Shown here: one piece after another, positions 35,928-46,316 of the stretch
How the letters are laid out: each line of letters starts with the position of its first letter
How positions within the stretch are numbered: the first letter of the stretch is position 1
Position numbers and translations under genes: made by a program
From: Urophycis tenuis
Lineage: Eukaryota > Chordata > Actinopteri > Gadiformes > Phycidae
Assembly (NCBI GenBank): GCA_036785325.1
Contig: JAXIVH010000080.1
Coordinates: forward strand, 262,071 to 326,070
DNA length: 64,000 bases
Direction of reading: 5' to 3'
The notes under the pieces: model-generated
Seen by the model: only the letters and a program-made list of their open reading frames with translations
The model's database searches: none
Told to the model about the DNA's origin: nothing

Positions 35928-38900
35928 ATGGAGGGGGAGAAGGAGAGAGAACATGGGGAGGAGAAGGAGAGTGACGAGGCTGAAGAGTGGACTCTAAATG
36001 AGGAGGAGGAGGAGGTGGAGGAGGACCCAGAAGGAGCGGCTCTGGCCTGGCAGGAGGGTTCTGGGGAAGACCACCTGGGCCTTCCCATCATGCACTGGGA
36101 GGCTCTCAGCCTGCGAATTGCCGAGCTGGAGAAACAAGACATGGGAAAACAGACCAAGACCAAGGTGGTGGGGGTTTGTAGTTGACTTAGGTTCATACGG
36201 AACAGTTTGGCTGTTATGTTGACTGACAACCAACATGATCGAAGATATAACTTTAATGTTTGTTATTAACATATTTCAATGCGCACAACCTCGCTCCACC
36301 AAAAACGACATTTAAACTGGTCAACTTGTCATGTATGATATGGACTACGTACTGGTGGGGTAGATGGTTATTTGTATGGTGCGGAGGCAGTCTTTGTCTT
36401 AATGTTACGCTCTAAATAAACATAACTTTAATTTAACCTTTATATAACAATGGCAATTTGTCTCAACGTGGCCATTGTCTGAAGGGCTGTTGTCTGAATG
36501 TTTTCTGTTTCCAGGACACGTTTGCGTCGCTGGAACGCCGGCGACATCCGATGTGCTGGGCAGACGAGGGGAGGAAACTGAAGAGTTCTGAGATCTGGGA
36601 CGACAGGGAAGAGGACGTCCACATGACAGAGCTCACCTCCCGGTACACTGCAACCTGTGTGCTCTTTTTTGAGAACTAGTAATCTGGGTACTAATATACT
36701 AGCTGTGGATGGGATGGTGATTACTCCTGTCTCATATCCTAGATGGTGATGATAAACTAGCTATCTACAGAGGGTCAGGACTCCTAGCTAGTCGGTGGTG
36801 ATAAACTAGCGATCTACGGAGGGTCAGGACTCCTAGCTAGTCGGTGGTGATAAACTAGCGATCTACGGAGGGTCAGGACTCCTAGCTATTCGGTGGTGAT
36901 AAACTAGCTATCTACGGAGGGTGAGGACTCCTAGCTAGAAGGTGGGGATAAACAAGCTATCTACAGAGGGTCAGGACTCCTAGCTAGATGGTGGTGATAA
37001 ACTAGCTCCCTATGGAGGGTCAGAAGTCCAAGCTAGATGGTGGTGATAAACTAGCTACCTATGGAGGGTCAGGACTCCTAGCTAGATGGTGGTGATAAAC
37101 TAGCTACCTATGGAGGGTCAGGACTCCTAGCTAGATGGTGGTGATAAACTAGCTACCTATGGAGGGTCAGGACTCCTAGCTAGACCGCGGTGATGCCAAC
37201 TGTTGTGACTGAACACATGGTTTAACTCTATTCATTCATCAATATTTTAACATTCCTCCAATATGTTGAATCAGCTATGAAACATGGAGGAATGTTGAAA
37301 TGTACAATGTTTGGGTACTGCAGCTGTAAAAGGTTGATGCTGCAGGTCATTTTATCTCTTTAGTGTTTTAGGTTTAGTTATTTACAATCTTCCATGTATA
37401 CATTAAACAGCTTGGTGTGTGTCACAATATTGAGGTATTTCTTGACAAAACAAACAATTTTTATGTCTTTGTTGTGCAGTCTTCAGACACGAGTGAACCT
37501 GCAGCTGTGCTTCATCAACAACAGTGAGAGTGATGAAGAGGAAGAGAGCGAAGAAAATGGTCAAAAGGTTCAGATTTGGCACACCGGCCCCAATGAGCTG
37601 CTTGAAGTCTTAAAGACATCTGACATATATGACAACAATGTGTTGGTCTTGCAACCACCCAATTATTCAAAGTTACTATGATCCTACACTTTGGTCCGCA
37701 TTGATCATGACTTCTTTCCTTTTGTTCTTTTTCCCTTTCTGTTTTGCTGAAGAGGGCTTCAGTGCAGGTACCAAGGCAGGCCTCACTCAAGGCCCCTGCT
37801 GCCCAGGAGAAGAGCAGACCCCTAACAGGCTTCAGGAAGGCCCTGAGGTCTCTTCGTGACAAACTGAGGACGGACCTCACACGTCAGGTGATGAGACAGG
37901 ACAACTCTGGTCAATAATACCCCTCTTCCCTTTAGTCCAACATTGAATCTTCCTTGTGGTGGAAAAAGAGAAGAAAACAACTGTTGTGGAATATCTTTGT
38001 CTATGCCCCCACTATGTTTGGAAGATGTCTAAATGATCAACCTATCGGGAGCCCCCAAAACAGCATTAGAATGAAGCACTGTGTTGTCTGTCTTGTGTTG
38101 GGTCCCGGTGAGCCAGGCAGCAGCCCCAAGTGGTCCTCTGCTGAAGAGGCACTTGGAGCGCCGGGAGCTCCAGAACTCTGACATCAAGGAGCTGACGGCC
38201 CTCTGTAGCTCACACAGCCAGGCCATACAAGGTGCGTGTGCACACACGCGTATGTCATATCAACACCTATATCACTTGTTCAGAAGTGTACATGTATGCC
38301 AAATATTTGGGCGTTTCCTTCACAAAGGAAAATCCCCGTTAATGGGTAGTTCTACTTTTAATCATACCTTAACGTATCTTTAAGGTCCCCTGCTGTACAC
38401 CCAGGTGTGAGGTTGATTAGCCATTACAAGTGACATCCTACATGAGACTGTCCAGTGTCCACCCAGATGTATGGTGCATCACCCCACCAGTTAGTTCAGT
38501 CTGGGACGGCTGGTAGCTCGACCTACCTGTCATACATTTGGGTGAACACTCCCAGGTGTGCTGTCACTAGAGCTTGTGTGGGGTCGTTTTGTTGTGTTTT
38601 TGTTTGAAGTAAGGTGAGTTTTAAAGGTTTAAACCAAGGTGGTGCTTCCTGTGAGGGTAGCACCACGCTTTGCTATCCAGCCTTTTCTGGTAACATTAGA
38701 ACCGCTTATACCACAGCAATAATGATTAGATATTATTTCATCTGTAACACCTAAGATGATGTTTTTTTATTAACTTCATCGGATGAAATTAAAATATTGT
38801 TTGAAGGGCTTTGAGCATATTCTTTTTGCGTGGTCATGGAAACATGTGGCCGATAGTCGTTGTGTCTGACAGGTTGATGTCACTGTTGTATAACTGTCAG

Positions 38901-39346
38901 TTATTGAAAAGTCATGCGTACCTTTGGAATGTATTAGCCAATCAGAATCAAGTATTTAATAACGCTGTGGTAAAAAGGTATTTAAAAGCATTTGTATTTT
39001 TGGAAACAACCATTTGCTTTATTATATTATTTTACACTGGACAATGGTAGTCTTGTCACTTGCAAAGGACTGTTAAAGCATAAATTCAGAAAGTACCTCT
39101 CTGTCAATTATTGGTTAAAACTTTTAACCCAGTGAAAAAAGCCAAATGTAGCTCTATGTGAGCGCCAGACAGGAATTGCAGGCTCCTTCACAGATAGCTA
39201 TGTCAGTATTCCATACAAATGGCCAATGTTGTTTTTGATGTGCAGATCTGAACTCTGAGTTGGTGGGCCTCCTCCAGACACGGGACCACCTGAGGACTGA
39301 GCAGGATGCCATGCTGGTGGAGGTGCAGGACCTCACGTCTCTATGA
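35928..39346 (+). CDS. SCHIP1-like protein (schwannomin-interacting protein 1 family)
   Basis: Coding exons 35928-36164, 36515-36642, 37480-37567, 37753-37887, 38117-38231 and 39246-39346 join in phase and give 267 residues. The start is the first ATG after a good acceptor at 35913. Residues 1-40 are strongly acidic, then comes MHWEALSLRIAELEKQ. The join SRLQTRVNLQLCFINNSESD matches the LQ..MNLQICFVNDSGSD region of SCHIP1, and the last exon (LNSELVGLLQTRDHL, TEQDAMLVEVQDL) matches its C-terminal coiled coil. SCHIP1 binds the tumour suppressor merlin (NF2), associates with ankyrin-G at axon initial segments, and its fly homolog acts in Hippo signalling; the same role here is inferred. The protein stops five residues into the DLTRH region, so about 20 C-terminal residues usual in SCHIP1 are missing. 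The stop codon belongs to the first unit of a minisatellite. It could be a SCHIP1 paralog rather than the ortholog, so no symbol is given. Confidence 0.87.
36690..37190 (+). repeat. About 55-60-bp minisatellite in an intron of the SCHIP1-like gene
   Basis: About nine units with GGTCAGGACTCCTAGCTAGA and GGTGGTGATAAACTAGCTA. It begins about 50 nt after the donor at 36642. Confidence 0.92.
38232..39245. other. Last intron of the SCHIP1-like gene
   Basis: About 1 kb without tandem arrays or recognisable elements. Confidence 0.5.
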
Positions 39347-40345
39347 CCTCTCTTCTCTGTGACATCACGTCTCTGTGACCTCACTTCTCTGTGACATCAC
39401 GTCTCTATGACCTCACTTCTCTGTGACATCACGTCTCTATGACCTCACTTCTCTGTGACATCACGTCTCTATGACCTCACTTCTCTGTGACATCACGTCT
39501 CTATGACCTCACTTCTCTATGACCTCTCTTCTCTGTGACCATCTATGACCTCACTTCTCTGTGACATCACGTCTCTATGACCTCACTTCTCTGTGACATC
39601 ACGTCTCTATGACCTCACTTCTCTGTGACCTCACTTCTCTGTGACCTCTCTTCTCTGACCTCTCCTCTCTGTGACCTCTCTTCTCTATGAACTCTCTTCT
39701 CTGTGACCTCTCTCCTCTGTGACCTCACTTCTCTATGACCTCTCTTCTCTATGACCTCTCTTCTCTGTGACATTCTGTGACCTCACTTCTCTATGACATC
39801 ACGTCTCTATGACCTCACTTCTCTGTGACATCACGTCTCTATGACCTCACTTCTCTGTGACATCACGTCTCTATGACCTCACTTCTCTGTGACCTCACTT
39901 CTCTGTGACATCACGTCTCTATGACCTCACTTCTCTATGACCTCTCTTCTCTGTGACCATCTATGACCTCACTTCTCTTTGACATCACGTCTCTATGACC
40001 TCACTTCTCTGTGACATCACGTCTCTATGACCTCACTTCTCTGTGACCTCACTTCTCTGTGACCTCTCTTCTCTGTGACCTCTCCTCTCTGTGACCTCTC
40101 TTCTCTATGAACTCTCTTCTCTGTGACCTCTCTCCTCTGTGACCTCACTTCTCTATGACCTCTCTTCTCTATGACCTCTCTTCTCTGTGACATTCTGTGA
40201 CCTCACTTCTCTATGACCTCTCTTCTCTGTGACCTCACTTCTCTATGACCTCACTTCTCTATGACCTCACTTCTCTATGACCTCTCTTCTCTATGACCTC
40301 TCTTCTCTGGGACCCTCTGTGACTTCCCTCCTCCATGACCCTCTA
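39330..40345 (+). repeat. Minisatellite starting inside the last coding exon
   Basis: Units of about 16 bp alternate, for example GACCTCACTTCTCTGT and GACATCACGTCTCTAT. The first unit, GACCTCACGTCTCTATGA, is coding and encodes DLTSL plus the stop. A higher-order duplication of about 430 bp is visible (39530-39780 resembles 39950-40200). Confidence 0.95.
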
Positions 40346-40551
40346 GGATGCTCTCTCCTGTGTTAGTAGGAGCACTATTCACTGCTCCTTGGATGGACCA
40401 ATGAAGACTCTGATATGATCCTTACCTCCTCCCGTGCTCCGAACAATCAAACTCCTAAATCATTTTTCCTTTCAAAATGTTCAGTGTCTTGCTATGTTTG
40501 CATGTAGTTTTTTTTTAAGAATGTGTGAAACTGTCTAGTATTAAGCTTGAC

Positions 40552-40557
40552 AATAAA
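40552..40557 (+). terminator. Polyadenylation signal of the SCHIP1-like gene
   Basis: AATAAA about 1.2 kb after the stop codon, followed within 40 bp by T-rich sequence. It implies a 3' UTR made mostly of the minisatellite. Confidence 0.5.
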
Positions 40558-41469
40558 AAGTCACATTTTTTTAATTCGTAAAAAAGATTTCAAGATCCTT
40601 ATTACAGATGTTAATTGCTGACCTTTAACCAACACTAATTCTGTGACCTTTTAATTTTTTTTTTTTGTACACTCACTCAATAGTCAATACAATACTCATT
40701 CACATATTACAAAAACATTCAAATAAATAAATATAATTCGATAGATAGATATAACAGAAAATCTGGTTTGTTTTGTAATGTCAAAATATTACATCACCTT
40801 ACCTCAACAGCTTTTGTAAAAATATTTTCAATGCTATTTAGATCAGCAAAGCCGCTACTATCCAAGAAAAGAGCTAAAATGAAAATGTATCCACCTAGTG
40901 GACGGGAGGGGAATTACAGTATGGGGTGTACCCATGTAGCATTAATCTGTCTAATAGTCAAGGGGCGAATTTAGAAAGAGCCTCCGTTAAGACTTTTGCT
41001 CACATGTCTGGGTAAAGTTTGACAACCTATTTTTTTTGTTAGAAGAAACCTATAGAAGGAATTTTAGGGGTGTTGTCATGTTGATTTCTTTTGGTGGTGA
41101 CCACTAGAGGCGCTAGAATATTCAAATATTCAATTCAGGCATATGGTCAGTTTTGGTCAACTTATACACTCTGTATGCATAATTGTCAAGATTAAAAAAA
41201 TTATATCTAAGGAAATAGGTAGAACAATAATAACAATACAATAATAATAATAAAAAAAAGCCTTTTTGAATCATATTGTAATATTTTAGCCAATATTGGA
41301 TACAAAATACCACTTTTTTATAGACGTACACAACGACACAGAATGTCATAGAAAATGTGTTTATTCACACTTAACAATAACAGAAAATCTTGACATATAA
41401 TAGAAACATTGATTAACAATGTGAACTGTATTATTTGCTATCAATGTTTTCACTGTGAAAGCACTTGCA

Positions 41470-43111
41470 CTCATGCCTCATTAAAATTCATTCTTCCCTG
41501 AACAGTATAGCAATGCTTGGTACTTCACAGACTTCCACTCTTCTTGTAAAAGCTCCTTCAACTCCTTCTGAACTCTCCACAAGGGGTGTCCTGGGGGAAA
41601 AAAATTGGGGGGAGGGGATCAGTAGAAGGTAGGCCTATTGTGGACCCTGGATTATGTGACCATATCAATACAGTACAGATCTAGATAGGCTAGTTATAAC
41701 AGTGAAGCTCCATACCCTCACCTCATGTGGGTCCAGTAGCTGGTCTCCTTGTTTGAGAGAGGGAGGAGCATCTCAACTGGCTGGTTAATGAGACAAGCCT
41801 GTAGTGGGGAAATTAAAGAAAAAAAAGTTAAATGTAGTCAGAGATGAAAAGAGATAAATATAGGAGCACATAGTGAAGGGAAAAGGAGCAAGAGGCATAG
41901 AAAGGAAATTCCACTAACCTCTATGGGTCTACTGTTGTTCACCGTTAATTTCCTCCTGGTCAAAGCAGTTCTTGCACCAAGCTGCATGAGCACATCCACA
42001 TGCTCCACTGCAGTACATGCCTCTTCTGCGGCAGGAGCGATGCCTGGTACTGCACTGCACTTCCTGTTTCCTCGCAGCCACAGATGGTCAGCTCCACAAA
42101 TCTGGCCTGTTCATGCTCCTTGGGTAACGGTCTTGGGGGCTCTTTGATGTCTGCCTTGATCTTTAGTGCCATGTAATACACCCAGCTTAGTATCTCAGTA
42201 ATACCACTTCTACAACTAGCAATATTTTCATCTTCCATTGTATCTTGGATATCCTTTACATCATCCATTGTTTTCTTTAGGTTTTGTGGGGCAAGCTGGG
42301 CTGTAATCTCAGGGAATATCAACATGGGCTCAGTTGCCCCAAGTGAGGGCACAAACATTGCTTTTCCTTGAAGCAATTTCTCAAGTTTTGTCTTTAAATG
42401 GTGACTTCTGTATACTCCTGGGTCTACATCAAAATCTACAATGAGCTCACAGTATCTTTCCCAAAGGGTTTTCAATGAGTATATGTCACCCTTGGAAAAT
42501 CCTGCTCAAAGCTCAACTACCACATTATGTAGACAAATGGTATATGGATCTGGCGTATCTGTTCCTGATGAGGAGCTTTGCCTCTCACACTTCTTCAAGA
42601 ATGCAGTGTAACAACCAAGATGGTATTTGCCCTCTGCTGCAATCAAGTCATTGACCCCTGCAAGCCTGTATCTCAGTGCTGTGTCTTGTTGAGCAAGGCA
42701 AATTATCTTTTTAGAGACATCCAAGTCTCGGATTTCATGACATTTTTTGTCCCGAGGCTTATCCGCCTGACAGGAAAGGCATTTTTCCCAGTTGACTTTA
42801 GGCATGGAACTCCTAGTTGAGCGAGGTCGGCAGCTGGTGGCTGGTTCCTCCTCTTTATCACGGGTGGTTCCATGTTTGCTTTCAAATCACTTCTTAAGAC
42901 GGCTGACAAAAGGGACATTGGTAAAAGCAGCGTAGCATGTTTTGTGCCATTTAAACTTTTCAGGCTTTGTGTCTAAGTTCTTCTGAATCCGTTCTAATGT
43001 ATCAGCATACTCCTCATCTTTGTATTTAATACGTTCACTTGTTCTCAGTCTAATGCACTTAAGTCCATCTTCAGTTCCATTTCGTAGAGCTCTATCTTTA
43101 CTTTTTGCCAT
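41470..43111 (-). pseudogene. Multi-exon Cys-rich gene inside the transposon, frame-broken
   Basis: Minus-strand pieces run in order. 43111-42887 starts MAKSKDRALRNG and holds HKTCYAAFT. 42805-42506 holds CLSCQADKPRDKKC and YHLGCYTAFLKKC, zinc-binding-like CxxC and HxxC motifs. 42475 to about 41919 starts MKTLWERYCELIVDF. A small exon follows at about 41800-41722 (CLINQPVEMLLPLSNKETSY), and a last exon at about 41591-41484 ends LLYCSGKNEF then stop. Splice-like sites flank the last pieces. At least two frame changes are needed, near 42880 and 42070, so the gene looks dead. It resembles Cys-rich proteins of unknown function that are multicopy in fish genomes. No transposase catalytic motif was recognised. 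Confidence 0.5.
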
Positions 43112-43726
43112 AGTCGTTTTGACAAATTAGGCATTTTTCCCCAAATAATATGTCTTTTATTCGAAAAAGCACCAACTGGTTCCACATTGAGTCAGCTGGA
43201 AATGTGGCACTCTGTGTTTTTTTGGATACTACTCCTACTTGTTTCATGCTATATTGACTGTAAAGTAGATACAATTAAATCTTGTTTTTATTCAGGACAA
43301 ACTGTTTCATCTAACTTTCTCATCTTTTACCAATGTGAAATAGGATGCTAGTCTATAACTCAAAAATTATGACTAGCTAGTAAGGTATATCTAGGCTAAA
43401 CAACTTGAGTATTGACAATAACTATGTATAGTTATATTTCATATATAGCTACAAATAATAATAATATAATAATATATAATATAATAATATTCATATAATA
43501 ATACAGATAACGTTAAAGTCCTTAACAAATAATAATTCATGTCCACTTGTTTTAAACAGAGGAGATGATGCTCTACTTACCACATGCAGCAAATATGTTC
43601 AATCAAGCACATACAGTGAAACTGATGGCAAAAGAATGGTGCAGAGCTCTAGCTAGCTTGCCTAGCTACTTGGCTGCTTAAATTAGCATGACATCCCATT
43701 ACTAGTTAGAATCTTGAATATTATGA
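43112..43726. other. AT-rich 5' flank of the transposon-borne gene
   Basis: No coding signal. An (AAT/TATA)-rich run lies at 43447-43510. Confidence 0.4.
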
Positions 43727-44523
43727 TTGCAAAAAAAGAGGCTTATTATGTGTATAAACGCCTATAAAAAGTCATATAAACTAAAAAGAGCTGGGGCCTC
43801 ATCCACCATTATGCAAACCTTCTACAGAGGCACCATCGAGAGCCTCCTGACCAGCTGCATCACTGTGTGGTACGGTGCCTGCACTGTGTCCTGCCGCAAG
43901 ACACTGCAGCGCATAGTGAGAGCAGCTGAGAGGATCATCGGTGTCTCTCTCCCCCCCATATTGGACATTTACAACACCCGCCTCACCGGCAAAGCCATCA
44001 GGATTGCTGGTGACCCCACCCACCCATCCCACAGTATCTTCAGTTTTCTGCCGTCGGGGAGGAGACTGCGGAGTCTGCGGGCCAGAACCAGCAGGCTCAA
44101 GGACAGCTTCTTTCACCAGGCTGTCCGGAGGCTCAACTCCCTCCCTGTTCTGCCCCTGCCCCCCCCCCCCCCCCTCCTCTGCCCCCCTGCCACAGACTCT
44201 TAAACCTGCACCCACCTCGGACCATTGCCCTCCCGCCACCACTCACAAACTCTCATCCTGAATGTCACTTTAAAATTGTCCTTTGACTGTTTCAAATATA
44301 TTTTGCACTATTTTTTTTGCACTATTCCATTTTCCATTTATCAATGCACTACCTCACCTTTTCGTACTTTTCTGTGTTTCTGTGTTTTTGTCTGTACGGT
44401 GTCCGTTTGTCTGTCCATTGTTTATTTTGCACCAGGTCTGAGAGGACTGCAATTTCATCTGTGCTATATGCCTGCCATGTAGCACATTTGACAATAAAGA
44501 TACTTGAATCTTGAATCTTGAAT
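43727..44523 (+). mobile_element. 5'-truncated LINE, end of ORF2 plus 3' tail
   Basis: An open frame to TAA at about 44201 gives typical non-LTR ORF2 C-terminal strings: TFYRGTIESLLTSCITVWYG, LQRIVRAAERIIG, DPTHPSHSIFSFLPSGRR and SRLKDSFFHQAVR. The 3' end has AATAAAGATA followed by (CTTGAAT)n. It is nested inside the long-TIR element. Confidence 0.87.
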
Positions 44524-44954
44524 ATTTTTTAACCAATATTGGAGAAAATATAGCAATACAATTAAAAAATGCTTTTTCAATTGGTGTTTTATCCATTTCC
44601 CTAAATATAAAATCTTTAACATTGAAGATTATGCATATAAATAGTACATTTTTACCATTATTGTGACCATATGCATGAATTGAGTATTTGAATGTTTTAG
44701 CGCCTCTAGTGGTCACCAGCACAAAAAAAAAAAAATCCAAGAAGACAACAATCCTATTATTCCACTCAGGGGTTCCTTCTAACAAAAAATAAGGTTGCCA
44801 AACTTTACCCAGAAGCATGAGGATAGTTAGCAATCTTAGGGTTTGCTCCCTGACTATCAACTAAGTGGCCTGAAAAGGAAGAAAACATTTCTAATACAGT
44901 TCGATTGATTAATCTGCACTAGACAACTGTAAATAAATATTACGTGTAAATTTG

Positions 44955-45310
44955 AAGGTCCAGAACAGTCCTAACTGTACATGTAGAGTTTACGGCTGAA
45001 GGTCCAGAACAGTCCTGACTGTACATGTAGAGTTTACGGATGAAGATCCAGAACTGTCCTTTGGGGGATGAAGGTCCAGAACTGTCCTTTGGGGGTTGAA
45101 GGCCCAGAACAGTCCTTTGGGGGATGAAGGTCCAGAACAGTCCTTTGGGGGATGAAGGTCCAGAACTGTCCTTTGGGGGATGAAGGCCCAGAACAGTCCT
45201 TTGGGGGATGAAGGTCCAGAACAGTCCTTTAGGGGATGAAGGTCCAGAACAGTCCTTTAGGGGATGAAGGTCTAGAACAGTCCTTTAGGGGATGAAGGTC
45301 CAGAACAGTC
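44955..45310 (+). repeat. 27-bp minisatellite
   Basis: About 12 units of GGGGATGAAGGTCCAGAACA plus GTCCTTT, with longer founder-like units at the left end. The array resumes at 45843-45868 after a transposon insertion. Confidence 0.94.
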
Positions 45311-45318
45311 CTTTAGGG

Positions 45319-45834
45319 CATTGGTTCCCAACGGTGTGCCGTGAAGGCATGTCCGGGTGTGCCCTGGGATTTTGTGACAACCATACATTATTATTGCAAT
45401 ATACAACTACACAAAAATAATTATTTTTTAATTTAGTTTATCAGTATAATGTATGCACACTTTGTATGCACTCATTTCATAATACAGAGGCAAACTACAG
45501 TGTATATACCTAAAAACAATTCTTTAATTCTTGCCTCATTTTTAATTTTGTGACCTGTCTGGTTTAAATGGGTGTGTTGCTGCTTTGATGAAGCCTAATT
45601 TGATAAAGCTTCAAATTAATATTTAAATTATTTTGTTCATAAATATTTCATGAGTAATATGAGTCTTTGTCACATTTTATTTGGCATTAGTAAATAACTA
45701 TGCACATTTACAGATATTTTACATGATATGAGTGATAACACGTGTTATAAAGGCTATTTTGCACAATGGGTGTGCCTTGAGATTTTTACTTGTCCTTTGG
45801 TGTGCCTTGGGCACAAAAAGTTTGGGAACCACTG
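45319..45834. mobile_element. hAT-like non-autonomous element (MITE)
   Basis: Imperfect inverted ends, CATTGGTTCCCAACGGTGTG on the left and GTTTGGGAACCACTG on the right, flanked by a perfect 8 bp duplication CTTTAGGG (45311-45318 and 45835-45842). Both features are typical of hAT elements. There is no coding capacity. Confidence 0.9.
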
Positions 45835-45949
45835 CTTTAGGGGATGAAGGTCCAGAACAGTCCTGACGACTACAGCTTCTGTTGAGAGCAGTTGCCATAG
45901 AAACGACGTCGCCTCGAGACGCTGCTTGACGACCTGCCGGCGTTCGGTG

Positions 45950-46255
45950 TTTGGTCTGTTTTGTGGTCGAACCAGGAGGGAAGAGTGAAACCAGTAACGT
46001 GTTTTGTGGTCGAACCAGGAGTTAAGAGTGAAACCAGTAACGTGTTTTGTGGTCGAACCAGGAGTTAAGAGTGAAACCAGTAACGTGTTTTGTGGTCGAA
46101 GCAGGAGTTAAGAGTGAAACCAGTAACGTGTTTTGTGGTCGAACCAGGAGTTATAAAAACCAGTAACGTGTTCTGTGGACAAACCAGGAGTTAACAGTGA
46201 AACCAGTAACGTGTTTTGTGGTCGAACCAGGAGTTAGAGTGAAACCAGTAGCGTG
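45950..46255 (+). repeat. About 42-bp minisatellite just upstream of spag17
   Basis: About seven units of GTTTTGTGGTCGAACCAGGA plus GTTAAGAGTGAAACCAGTAA CGT. It ends about 60 bp before the spag17 start codon, so it is part of the promoter or 5' UTR. Confidence 0.93.
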
Positions 46256-46316
46256 GGGGAAGGACCATATGATATCTTTATATATATATCTCTATATATT
46301 TTAGCAAGCTAACGCG

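Larger units (their letters stand above)
40954..44857 (-). mobile_element. DNA transposon-like element with long inverted ends
   Basis: About 350 bp at the left (40954-41310) is an imperfect inverted copy of the right end (44525-44857). Shared landmarks are CTGGGTAAAGTTTG, GTTAGAAG, GGTGACCACTAGAGGCGCTA and GCATATGGTCA. Outside these points similarity fades. No clear target duplication was found. The interior holds a broken minus-strand gene, and a LINE has inserted next to the right arm. The superfamily is not identified. Confidence 0.65.

Noticed and set aside
43799..44242. 147-codon minus-strand open frame
   Set aside because: It is the antisense shadow of the nested LINE reverse-transcriptase fragment.
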